35,558 nt of DNA from Rhodospirillales bacterium (GTDB lineage: Bacteria; Pseudomonadota; Alphaproteobacteria; Rhodospirillales; 2-12-FULL-67-15): the NCBI GenBank assembly GCA_016872535.1, contig VGZQ01000028.1, positions 1 through 35,558 on the forward strand, written 5' to 3'. Under the pieces are notes generated by a model that was not told where the DNA came from, made no database searches, and worked only from the letters and a program-made list of their open reading frames with translations. The position numbers and the translations under genes are program-made. Within the stretch, counting starts at the first letter, position 1; every line of letters begins with the position of its first letter. Shown here piece after piece: positions 1 through 6,716 of this stretch.

Positions 1-1
1 G

Positions 2-385
2 ATCGCCCGCTACGGCAAAAGCAAAATAGCGCGCCTGATGCGGGACGCAGGCATCGTGCGCAACCGATTGAAGATCGAAGGCGCCATCGCCAACGCGCGC
101 GCGTTCCTGGATGTGCGGGACGAATTCGGGAGTTTCGCCCGCTACATGTGGGATTTCGTCGACGGCCGCCCGATTCAGAACCGCTGGAAGACCCTGCGCC
201 AGATTCCCGCTGCCACGCGCGAATCGGACGCCATGAGCAAGGACATGAAAAAGCGCCGGTTCAAGTTCGTCGGCTCGACCATCTGCTACGCCCATATGCA
301 GGCCTGCGGCATGGTCAACGACCACCTGGTCGATTGCTTCCGCCACCGCGAGGTCGCGCGGGCGAATCCCCGCGCGCAATATTAA
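2..385 (+). CDS. tag: DNA-3-methyladenine glycosylase I, 3' part
   Basis: This is the C-terminal part of the base-excision enzyme that removes 3-methyladenine from alkylated DNA. The frame is open from the left edge, so the true start lies outside the window; about 127 residues are visible. The end reads KFVGSTICYAHMQACG followed by NDHLVDC. The H-x3-C pair in DHLVDC matches the two C-terminal zinc ligands of the Tag zinc-binding site; the other two ligands are N-terminal and not visible. The HhH-family architecture is inferred from the family. The stop is TAA at 383-385, and a 20-bp repeat begins five bases later. Identification rests on the strongly conserved C-terminus. Confidence 0.93.
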   Translation: MARYGKSKIARLMRDAGIVRNRLKIEGAIANARAFLDVRDEFGSFARYMWDFVDGRPIQNRWKTLRQIPAATRESDAMSKDMKKRRFKFVGSTICYAHMQACGMVNDHLVDCFRHREVARANPRAQY

Positions 386-390
386 ATTCT

Positions 391-410
391 GCGCCTCTAT
401 CGGGGCGCGC
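391..410. repeat. 20-bp direct repeat, left copy
   Basis: The sequence gcgcctctatcggggcgcgc occurs here and again, exactly, at 2754-2773. Both copies sit just after a stop codon (tag here, hicB there). The preceding bases also resemble each other: cgcgcgca at 371-378 matches 2737-2744. The two copies bracket the accessory patch containing the toxin-antitoxin genes. The unit contains a short inverted repeat, gcgcc/ggcgc. Confidence 0.9.
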
Positions 411-462
411 ATGGGGTGTTGAAGGTCCGGGAGTCGCGGAATTCCGCCGTTCCTTGCGAACC

Positions 463-506
463 CTTCATTGCAAGATTGGGAAGTTCAAATCCTCTCGTCG
501 GGACCG
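463..506 (+). other. tRNA-3'-half-like sequence, possible pseudo-tRNA or attachment-site remnant
   Basis: Bases 479-506 resemble the T-arm and acceptor 3' strand of a tRNA. A stem ggaag is followed by the loop ttcaaat (484-490), then cctct, with one A-C mismatch. A seven-base acceptor-like strand cgtcggg and accg follow. No matching 5' acceptor strand cccgacg is present upstream, and the T-stem is imperfect, so this is not a working tRNA. It could be a remnant of integration into a tRNA gene, or chance. Confidence 0.2.
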
Positions 507-545
507 TATAATGACCGCCGAATTGACGGCGACGGATTTAAGGTC

Positions 546-752
546 ATGAACGAAATCGTCTTTCAGGTGGAGGAAGCCCCCGAGGGGGGGTTCACCGCCC
601 GCGCGCTCGGCGCTTCGATCTTCACCGAGGCGGATACCTTGGATGCTCTGCGCGCGGCCGTGCGCGACGCCGTCGCCTGTCATTTCGATCCGGCCGAGCG
701 GCCCGGAGTCATTCGCCTGCATTTCGTCCGCGACGAACTCCTCACGGCATGA
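546..752 (+). CDS. HicB-like small protein, putative antitoxin (DUF1902-like)
   Basis: A 68-residue protein starting MNEIVFQVEEAPEGGFTARA. The E-APEGG(F/Y)-ARALG pattern and small alpha/beta size fit the HicB-like half-domain proteins that are often misannotated as 2-oxoisovalerate dehydrogenase fragments. The frame is open upstream to 468, but the ATG at 546 gives the family-typical N-terminus and has an AAGG-type ribosome site just before it. Its stop overlaps the next start (ATGA, 749-752), showing translational coupling with a HicA-like gene. The inferred role is neutralising that partner. There is no recognisable DNA-binding domain in its 68 residues. Confidence 0.7.
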   Translation: MNEIVFQVEEAPEGGFTARALGASIFTEADTLDALRAAVRDAVACHFDPAERPGVIRLHFVRDELLTA

Positions 753-934
753 GGCTTCCCCGCGATTTGAGCGGGGACACCCTCGCCCGATCCCTCCGGC
801 AATTCGGATACGAAACCACTCGCCAAACCGGAAGCCACCTGCGGCTAACGACGCACCGGGGCGGCGAACATCACATCACAATCCCCCGCCATGCCGCGCT
901 TCGCGTCAATAACTCAATTTTTCTATGGAACTAG
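749..934 (+). pseudogene. HicA-like mRNA interferase, C-terminally truncated
   Basis: The first 54 residues are a typical HicA/YcfA double-stranded-RNA-binding-fold protein: MRLPRDLSGDTLARSLRQFG, then RQTGSHLRL with the GSH motif that carries the catalytic histidine, then HHITIPRHAALRV. Family members then usually continue with a further helix of roughly 20-25 residues. Here the sequence changes at about 909 to AT-rich DNA and ends after an unrelated NNSIFLWN. The break coincides with the left edge of an AT-rich segment, so the gene was probably cut by an insertion or rearrangement. It may be inactive; the upstream antitoxin-like gene is intact. Confidence 0.6.
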
Positions 935-1033
935 GTGTTGTTGTCTCATTGATCGAATTGATCAGATTATTTGCGAACAATTTTCTCGATCAGCAAGGAC
1001 CTTTCAATCCAATAAATAGATTTCCAACAATGT

Positions 1034-1840
1034 CTAAATTCTAGCCGCCTGGAATCGATATGCCCCTTCGATAAATGGCATCGCCTGCATTAGTTCGGCC
1101 GTAGTGGTAATCTTGATTCGAAGTTTTAAATCCCTCCAGCCATGAGATTCGGGAATTGTTGTTGTAATGCTGGTCGGATCTGGAACACTAACATCGATTA
1201 GATGTAATATGATCGCTGATCGCTGAACTTTAACTTCCAGAAAAACTTTACCACCGGGAAGTTTATAAGCGATCCGTTGGCCGGGAGTACAGATTTCTGC
1301 TTCACCCAAGCGGTTATCCAATTTAATTATATCTTGCCGAAGCTGATATAATAATTGCCGTCTGGCTTCGTCAGTATACGAAGCGTGATCGTTAAAAGTG
1401 ACGGAGGATTTAGGAGAAATGCGAGGTTTCACGCGATTCGAATTTCCCGGTGCAATTATTTTCAATTCTCCCGTATCGCTTTCTCGATCTTTTAGTTCCA
1501 TTGATTGATCAAAGGAATACGAGAACTCTTCTGGCTTTTCAATTTTTCCAATCTCCTTTGCCACCTCGCTGATCACTTTAATCGCCGTTTTTAATGGAAT
1601 CACAAAAAATTCACGATTAGTCGAAGAGCGAAAGGACGAAAGTTTCTGATGAACCAAGCGTTCGGCTTTTTCACAATCAACTACTTGTTCTTCATAAAGG
1701 ACTTCGAAATTTTGAGGCACGCCTGTGGCAGAAGAAATTTCTGCCGCCCGAAGCTCAGGAGTCTTCGTGGTTTTCCCGATCTTGTAATGATCTTTTTGAA
1801 AGGCTCGATTAAATAAAATATAGATATAGCCCTCAGACAT
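1034..1840 (-). CDS. GIY-YIG-like T5orf172/MUG113 domain protein with uncharacterised C-terminus
   Basis: 268 residues. The N-terminal ~95 residues (MSEGYIYILFNRAF, then HYKIGKTTK, later EKAERLVHQKL and NREFFVIP) match the T5orf172/MUG113 branch of the GIY-YIG nuclease superfamily. YIYIL and YKIGKT correspond to the GIY and YIG positions, and the later E-x-x-x-H-x-x-L helix and REFF segment are also conserved. Residues from about 100 onward, including a region near 165-265, match nothing I recognise. The gene is strikingly AT-rich in a GC-rich setting and has no operon partner, suggesting recent transfer. Such domains occur in phage and mobile-element proteins; nuclease activity is an inference. 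Confidence 0.7.
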   Translation of the reverse strand: MSEGYIYILFNRAFQKDHYKIGKTTKTPELRAAEISSATGVPQNFEVLYEEQVVDCEKAERLVHQKLSSFRSSTNREFFVIPLKTAIKVISEVAKEIGKIEKPEEFSYSFDQSMELKDRESDTGELKIIAPGNSNRVKPRISPKSSVTFNDHASYTDEARRQLLYQLRQDIIKLDNRLGEAEICTPGQRIAYKLPGGKVFLEVKVQRSAIILHLIDVSVPDPTSITTTIPESHGWRDLKLRIKITTTAELMQAMPFIEGAYRFQAARI

Positions 1841-1930
1841 TATGGCATCCCTAAAACTCGTCCTGTATTAAATACACGGTGGGAATTTTTCTATTTATTG
1901 CAATTTTATTCGATAGCAGCAAGCCCTCAC

Positions 1931-1978
1931 CCCCTTCGGCGACCAGCGGCGGATTGTCCACCAGAGCAGGACGAGGCC
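1931..1978 (-). pseudogene. Remnant copy of an ampG 3' end
   Basis: These 48 bases align with 2790-2837, the last codons of the intact ampG gene, with about seven differences. Read on the minus strand they would encode a version of the C-terminus LVLLWWMIRRWPPKG. The match stops abruptly on both sides. It appears to be a diverged leftover of a duplication or of a second ampG-like gene that was mostly deleted. Confidence 0.6.
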
Positions 1979-2077
1979 GCACCGCGCGGCTCGAACCCGC
2001 GCGCGCCTTAAGGTCGGCCGTCGCCCCGTCTCCTGCTCCCCGTTGCCTAAGTGGTACCGCCGGGAGTATCATAGATT

Positions 2078-2326
2078 ATGACCCGGGCGTGGAAGACGCT
2101 GGCCGCCATGCGGGCCAACCCCAAGGCGGATTGGCGCATGGCGGAACTGGAAACCGTCGCCACGGCCGTCGGCGTTTCCGTCCGCAAGTCGGGCGGAAGC
2201 CATGTCGTCTTCCGCGCGCCGACGGGGGCAAAGTTGACGGTACCGGCGCGCCGTCCGATCAAGCCCGTCTATGTCCGCCTGTTTGTCGCCTTCATCGAGG
2301 AAGCCGCAGGAGTCCGAAATGGCTAG
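2078..2326 (+). CDS. hicA: HicA-type toxin
   Basis: 82 residues, within the usual HicA size. HicA proteins are small RNA-cleaving toxins with a dsRNA-binding-like fold and one catalytic histidine. The key stretch is VRKSGGSHVVFRAP, with the G-S-H motif, followed by KLTVPARRPIKPVYVRLF. An ATG at 2078 follows a GGGAG-like site; a second ATG at 2108 is possible. The 3' end overlaps the next gene by 8 bases (2319-2326), the usual coupling of hicA with hicB. This module is intact, unlike the one at 546-934. Confidence 0.8.
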   Translation: MTRAWKTLAAMRANPKADWRMAELETVATAVGVSVRKSGGSHVVFRAPTGAKLTVPARRPIKPVYVRLFVAFIEEAAGVRNG

Positions 2327-2747
2327 AGGCCCCGAATACCCCTTCGTCATCACGCCGCTCGAACGCGCGGACGGCGGGGGGTACCTGATCGAGTTTCCCG
2401 ACCTGCCCGGCTGCGTTTCCGACGGCGAGACGCCCGAGAAGGCCATCGCCAGCGGTCGCGCGGCGGTGCGCGCCTGGATCGCCGCCGCCAAGGCGCATCG
2501 CGATCCTGTGCCGCCGCCGTCGGCGCGCGCGACCTATAGCGGCAAGTGGCAAATCCGCATGGCGCGGTCGCTGCACCACCGGCTGGCGGAGCGCGCGAAG
2601 GCGGAAGGCGTCAGCCTGAACGTGTTCGCCACCACCATCCTCGCCGAGGCCCTGGGTCGCCCGGCGCGCTCGCGCCAAGACCGGAAGATCCGGCGCGCGG
2701 GCGAATCGTCGCGCGAAGGCGCGCCTACCGGCGCGACGCGCGCATAA
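2319..2747 (+). CDS. hicB: HicB-family antitoxin with C-terminal DNA-binding domain
   Basis: 142 residues from the ATG at 2319. The N-terminal half (YPFVITPLERADGGGYLIEF, then PDLPGCVSDGETPEKAI) is the HicB partial RNase-H-like fold that binds the toxin. Residues ~75-108 (KWQIRMARSLHHRLAERAKAEG then SLNVFATTILAEAL) look like an Arc/ribbon-helix-helix domain that would autoregulate the operon. The last ~30 residues are basic and repetitive, a low-complexity tail. The frame is open upstream to 2271, but the overlap with hicA and the conserved N-terminus support 2319. The tail ends in the sequence resembling the tag 3' end and repeat. Confidence 0.83.
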   Translation: MARGPEYPFVITPLERADGGGYLIEFPDLPGCVSDGETPEKAIASGRAAVRAWIAAAKAHRDPVPPPSARATYSGKWQIRMARSLHHRLAERAKAEGVSLNVFATTILAEALGRPARSRQDRKIRRAGESSREGAPTGATRA

Positions 2748-2773
2748 AATAATGCGCCTCTATCGGGGCGCGC
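2747..2773 (-). terminator. Possible ampG terminator, overlapping the right 20-bp repeat copy
   Basis: On the minus strand, downstream of ampG, a short stem gcgcc/ggcgc with an eight-base loop is followed by attatttta, a T-rich run. This fits a weak intrinsic terminator. The same 20 bases (2754-2773) are the right copy of the direct repeat seen at 391-410. Confidence 0.45.
2754..2773. repeat. 20-bp direct repeat, right copy
   Basis: Exact copy of 391-410, placed seven bases after the hicB stop codon and 13 bases before the ampG stop. Together with the left copy it brackets the accessory patch. See the left copy for the shared flanking sequence. Confidence 0.9.
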
Positions 2774-2786
2774 GGCCTGAGCGTGC

Positions 2787-4118
2787 CTACCCCTTCGGCG
2801 GCCAGCGGCGGATCATCCACCAGAGAAGAACGAGTCCCGGCAGCGCCGCCAGCGTCGAGACGACGAAGAACCACGTCCACTCCATCCGGTCGGCGAGCCA
2901 GCCCGCGCCCGAGGACATGGCGGTGCGCGAAAACGCCATCAGCGACGTCAGCAGCGCATACTGGGTCGCGGTGTAGGCGCGGTTGCAGAGGCTGGAGAGA
3001 TAGGCGACGAACGCCGCCGTGCCCATGCCGGTGGTCACGTTCTCGACCGCGATGGTGACGGCGAGCATGGCGAGATCGCGCCCGACCCAGGCCTGGACCA
3101 CGAACACCAGGTTGGACGCCGCCATCAGGATGCCACACGCGAACAGGCCCCACATCAGGCCGGTGCGCGCGAGCAGGATGCCGCCCAGGAATCCTCCGCC
3201 CAAGGTCGCGGCGACGCCGAACACCTTCACCACCTCGGCGATCTCGGTCTTGGTGAAGCCGATGGTGCCGAGGAAGAACGGCATCTTCATCACCGCCAGC
3301 ACCTGGTCGCCGAATTTGTAGAGGAGAATGAAGGCGAGAATCGCGAGCCAGCCTTCGCGCTTGGTGAAATCGGCCAAGGGCGCGATGGCGGCGACGTGGA
3401 ACGAGCCCAGGAACGCGCGCAGCGTCTTCGCGCCCTCGGGAATTCGGCGGGCGAGCCATGCCGGCGGTTCCACGGCGACCTTCGGCGGTGCGGGCGGTTC
3501 CGGGTTCGCGAGAATGGCGACGACGCCGACCCCAACCGCGGCGGCCATGACCAGAAACGCGGTTTCCCACGGCACCAGATCCGCCAGCACCAGGCCGCCC
3601 GCCGCGCTCGCGAGCTGGCCGACGCGCCAGCCGAACACGGCGGTGGCGGCGCCGGCGGCGAAGCGGCGCTCGTCCAGCACCTCGACCCGGTAGGCGTCGA
3701 CCACGATGTCCTGGGAGGCGGACGCGAACGCGACCAGCAGCGCCAAGGCCGCCACCGTCCACGGCGCCGCCTTGGGATCGGGAACGCCGAGGGCGAAGAT
3801 AACAACGAATAGCAGGAATTGCGTCGCCAGCACCCAGGCGCGCCGGCGGCCGAGCGCCGCCGACAGAAACGGCAGGCGCGCGTGGTCCATCAACGGCGCC
3901 CATACGAATTTGAGCGAATAAGGAAGGCTCACCAGCGCGAACAGGCCGATGGCGGTCTTGCTCAGGCCGGCTTCGACCAGGCGCGCGGTCAAGGGTTCCG
4001 CCAGCACGCCGAACGGAAGGCCGCTCGAAAACCCGAGAAACAGCAAAGACAGCACGCGCCGGTCGGCGTAGACTCTAAGCGCGTCGGTCCAGCCGGGTCG
4101 GGAAACGGCTCCGCTCAC
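2787..4118 (-). CDS. ampG: AmpG-family MFS muropeptide permease
   Basis: 443 residues with about 12 or more hydrophobic segments, an inner-membrane Major Facilitator protein. AmpG imports GlcNAc-anhydroMurNAc peptides released from the wall, feeding peptidoglycan recycling and, in many bacteria, beta-lactamase induction. AmpG-like signatures are visible: GFSSGLPFGVLAEPLTARL near the N-terminus, SLPYSLKFVWAPLMDH, the SASQDIVVDAYRVE stretch near residue 140, and FGWRVGQLAS. It ends in a basic LWWMIRRWPPKG tail. The start overlaps the stop of the upstream glycosyltransferase gene by four bases, so the two are probably co-transcribed. Substrate is inferred from the family. Confidence 0.88.
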   Translation of the reverse strand: MSGAVSRPGWTDALRVYADRRVLSLLFLGFSSGLPFGVLAEPLTARLVEAGLSKTAIGLFALVSLPYSLKFVWAPLMDHARLPFLSAALGRRRAWVLATQFLLFVVIFALGVPDPKAAPWTVAALALLVAFASASQDIVVDAYRVEVLDERRFAAGAATAVFGWRVGQLASAAGGLVLADLVPWETAFLVMAAAVGVGVVAILANPEPPAPPKVAVEPPAWLARRIPEGAKTLRAFLGSFHVAAIAPLADFTKREGWLAILAFILLYKFGDQVLAVMKMPFFLGTIGFTKTEIAEVVKVFGVAATLGGGFLGGILLARTGLMWGLFACGILMAASNLVFVVQAWVGRDLAMLAVTIAVENVTTGMGTAAFVAYLSSLCNRAYTATQYALLTSLMAFSRTAMSSGAGWLADRMEWTWFFVVSTLAALPGLVLLWWMIRRWPPKG

Positions 4119-5359
4119 GCGCGCGCCCCCGCGGGTGCGAGCAGTTCGTCGGCCGCCGCCAGCGCCGACGCCATCGGAATTTGGGCGATGCAGGGAAAGG
4201 CCGCGCCACGTTCACGTTCGCGCGTGCAATTCCAGAAACAGTGGTAGCACTCGAGCGGAACGCTCAAGAAGCGCGCGGTCGCGGGCGTGAGTTCCTTCGG
4301 ATACGGCACGAATTCGCCGAAATGCCCGCCGCCCACGAACACCACCGTCGGCCGGCCGAGCGCGATGGCGAGGTGCGCCGGGCCCGAATCGTTGCTGACG
4401 ACAAGCCGGGCGCTCTTCATCAAATCCATCAGGCGGGAAAGCCCGGTCTTGCCCCGCCAGTCATGGATGCCGGGTTCGGCGAGGAGGCGCGCGAATTCGG
4501 GATGGTCGGCGTGCGCCGGAGCCAGGCCGACGAACACGCAAGCGAGGCCCCTGTCGCGCAAGGCGCGCGCCAAGGCGACGTAGGACTCGATCGGCCAGCG
4601 CCGGCCGGGTTCGTTGGCGCCGGCGTTGAAGAGCGCGTAGGCGCGGGAGCCGTCGAGCGGCGCGGGCAACGGTTCGCCCCGCCACGCGATGCGGGGAATT
4701 TGGGGCGCGATGGCGCGCCCCGCGATCGCCGAGACGAAACGGAAATGCCGGACGATCTCATGGTCCGGATAGGCGCCGGTATCGACGACCCGGGAGGCGT
4801 AACTCAGATAATAGCGGTATTCGGCGCGGGTCTTTTCGCTGACGTAAGGATAGGACATCGCCGCCTCGGGCGCGGCCGAGACGTAGGCGAGCGCGTCCGC
4901 CATCAGCGCGCGGCGGAAAAAGGCGTCGACCGCGACCGCGCGCGCGTTGATCCGCCGCACCTTGAGCGCGGTCAAAAACCGGTACAACGGGCGGCGCGCG
5001 AAGCGATGCTCGTCGATGGTGACGACGCGGTAGCCTTCGAACACCTGCGGCGCGATCTCGCGCCAACTGGCGCAACCGAGCACGGTGATTTCGGATGGCG
5101 CGACGCCGAACGCATCGGCGTAATGGTCGAGGGCCGCGCGGAACAGCACCATGTCGCCGATGCCGTCCATGCGCACGACCAGAAGCCCGCGCTTTTCGCC
5201 GCCAACCGGGAAATGCCGCGCGATCCAATCGAGAAAACGGAATATCCGCCAGCGCCGGCGCATGCCCGCGGGCGCCAGGCGCCAGAAGGGCGAGACGCGG
5301 AACGATTCCGCCGGCAATACGCGCCCGATTCCCTGCCCGTCGATCGCGCTCGGCGCCAT
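4115..5359 (-). CDS. Glycosyltransferase family 9 (heptosyltransferase-like)
   Basis: 414 residues. GT9 enzymes are GT-B fold transferases that add heptose or other sugars to lipopolysaccharide-type acceptors at the cytoplasmic face. Evidence: the N-terminal LLVVRMDGIGDMVLFRAAL motif after a ~55-residue leader, and the C-terminal donor-binding region with FNAGANEPGRRWP, SNDSGPAHLAIALGRPTVVF and GGGHFGEF. The C-terminus is cysteine-rich (ECYHCFWNC, then FPC), as in some family members. The ~55-residue N-terminal leader could mean the start is further in, at the ATG encoding MRRRWRIF or later. It is followed by ampG with a 4-bp overlap. The exact sugar donor cannot be told. Confidence 0.82.
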   Translation of the reverse strand: MAPSAIDGQGIGRVLPAESFRVSPFWRLAPAGMRRRWRIFRFLDWIARHFPVGGEKRGLLVVRMDGIGDMVLFRAALDHYADAFGVAPSEITVLGCASWREIAPQVFEGYRVVTIDEHRFARRPLYRFLTALKVRRINARAVAVDAFFRRALMADALAYVSAAPEAAMSYPYVSEKTRAEYRYYLSYASRVVDTGAYPDHEIVRHFRFVSAIAGRAIAPQIPRIAWRGEPLPAPLDGSRAYALFNAGANEPGRRWPIESYVALARALRDRGLACVFVGLAPAHADHPEFARLLAEPGIHDWRGKTGLSRLMDLMKSARLVVSNDSGPAHLAIALGRPTVVFVGGGHFGEFVPYPKELTPATARFLSVPLECYHCFWNCTRERERGAAFPCIAQIPMASALAAADELLAPAGARA

Positions 5360-5433
5360 GCCCCGTCCTTCCCGAATCGCGATTATACGGCGCGAAAGGC
5401 CGCGCGGGGAGGTCCGTCGCGCGGCGATTGCGC

Positions 5434-6099
5434 CTATTCGGCGCGGTATTTCTGGAGCAGTTCGGTCAGCAGCCGCGACGTTTCGGTCATGTGCTGTTCG
5501 AGCAGGCTGACGACCGCGTTGGCGTTGCGCACCTTATAGGCCGCCAGGATCGCCCGATGCTCGGCCTGCGCCTGCTTGCGATAGTCGGAACCGGTGATCA
5601 GCACCCGGATGAAACGGTCGATCCGGGCGTCAAGCGTCTCGATCATGGTCGAAAGACGCGGGCGGGCGGCGCGCTCGTAAAGAGTGGAATGGAAGCGCCA
5701 ATTCAATTCCATCCAGCGCGCGACATCGTCGGTGCGTTCGGAATCCTTCAGCGCCCTGTCCGCGCGCGCGAAAATATCCGCGTCCGCCAAAGGCAGCGCC
5801 CAGCGCACCGCCTGGGTTTCGAGGACGCAACGGATTTCGAGCAACTCGCGCGCCTCTTCCGGAGACAGGTCGCTCACCGTCGCGCCGCGATTGGGCCGAA
5901 GGGTGACCAAGCCTTGCGCCGAAAGATGGCGCAAAGCTTCCCGCACCGGGATATGGCTGACGCCGAAGCGTTCGGCGATGGCGTCCTGGCGGAGCGGACT
6001 TCCGGCGGGAAGCCCGCCGCCGAGAATTTCGTCGCGCAGAGATTGCGCGATCCGGTCGGCGGCGGACAGCGAATGGTTGGGCTGAGATTCGGACGACAT
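5434..6099 (-). CDS. GntR-family regulator, FadR/FCD subfamily
   Basis: 221 residues from the ATG at 6099; the frame extends to 6156 but the upstream 19 residues are not family-like. A winged helix at ~10-75 is clear (SLRDEILGGGLPAGSPLRQ, FGVSHIPVREALRHL, GLVTLRPNRGATV), followed by an all-helical FCD ligand-binding domain with R-x-x-x-E at LEIRCVLE, and metal-site-like histidines in NWRFHSTLY and QAEHRAIL. Such regulators usually sense organic acids. It is divergent from the monooxygenase and TRAP operon, so it very probably controls that uptake system. Confidence 0.85.
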   Translation of the reverse strand: MSSESQPNHSLSAADRIAQSLRDEILGGGLPAGSPLRQDAIAERFGVSHIPVREALRHLSAQGLVTLRPNRGATVSDLSPEEARELLEIRCVLETQAVRWALPLADADIFARADRALKDSERTDDVARWMELNWRFHSTLYERAARPRLSTMIETLDARIDRFIRVLITGSDYRKQAQAEHRAILAAYKVRNANAVVSLLEQHMTETSRLLTELLQKYRAE

Positions 6100-6326
6100 G
6101 GTTGAATCGTATATAAAATCGCCTCTTAAAGCGAGAGGCTGGGATTTGAGCCACAAAAACAGAAGATTATCTTTGTTTATATAACCAATTGATGAAAAAC
6201 ATATAATTATGTCGATCCCGCGCCGAATCCGTTAGGCGGGCAAATTTATTTAATATATGATTTTTCTCGTTCGGGCGAAGGAAGCGTCGAACATCCGTGC
6301 CCGGATTCAACGCAGAGGAGGACCGC
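6100..6326. promoter_or_regulatory. Divergent control region between GntR gene and TRAP locus
   Basis: This 227-bp AT-rich region must contain promoters for both directions. A perfect inverted repeat GCCTCT-N7-AGAGGC lies at 6121-6139, close to the GntR start. A shorter palindrome ACATA-TAAT-TATGT lies at 6199-6212. A TATGAT at 6256-6261 is a plausible -10 element for the rightward operon, without a good -35. Either palindrome could be the GntR operator; this is inference. Confidence 0.5.
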
Positions 6327-6671
6327 ATGATCACCGCCATCGTCCGCTACAAGCTGCCGGCGTCGATCGGCTACGACGAATGCCGCGCGCATTTCCACAA
6401 GATCGCGCCCAACTTCAGGACCGCCAAGGGGCTCATCAGCAAGCACTTCATCTGGCGCGAAAACGGTACCGCCGGCGGCGTCTATCAATGGGAATCGCTC
6501 GCCGACGCCAAGGCGTTCTATTCCGGCCCGTGGCTGAAGGGCATTCTCGATCGCTACGGCCAGTATCCGGAAATCGAGTACTACGAAGTGTTCGCGCTGA
6601 CCGACAATTCGAAGGGCAGCGTGGAAAAATTCGAGGACCCAGCCCACGCCGCGCAACGCAAGGCATCCTGA
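6327..6671 (+). CDS. YdhR-like small monooxygenase/dimeric alpha-beta barrel protein
   Basis: 114 residues, starting at the ATG at 6327 behind a GAGGAG ribosome site. The pattern (TAIVRYKLPASIGYDECRAH, then FRTAKGLISKHFIWRENG, TAGGVYQWES, ADAKAFYSGPW and IEYYEVFAL) fits the YdhR/ABM class of ferredoxin-like dimeric barrels. These include cofactor-free monooxygenases acting on phenols or quinols, and many members without a known reaction. It lies 45 bases before dctP, so it is probably in the TRAP operon and may act on the imported compound. Whether it is an oxygenase or a binding protein is open. Confidence 0.7.
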   Translation: MITAIVRYKLPASIGYDECRAHFHKIAPNFRTAKGLISKHFIWRENGTAGGVYQWESLADAKAFYSGPWLKGILDRYGQYPEIEYYEVFALTDNSKGSVEKFEDPAHAAQRKAS

Positions 6672-6716
6672 AAAATCGCCGATTCATAAAGATTCAACCA
6701 ATCCAGGGAGCATTCC

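Noticed and set aside
463-506. A functional tRNA gene
   Set aside because: No 5' acceptor or D-arm partner, and the T-stem has a mismatch.
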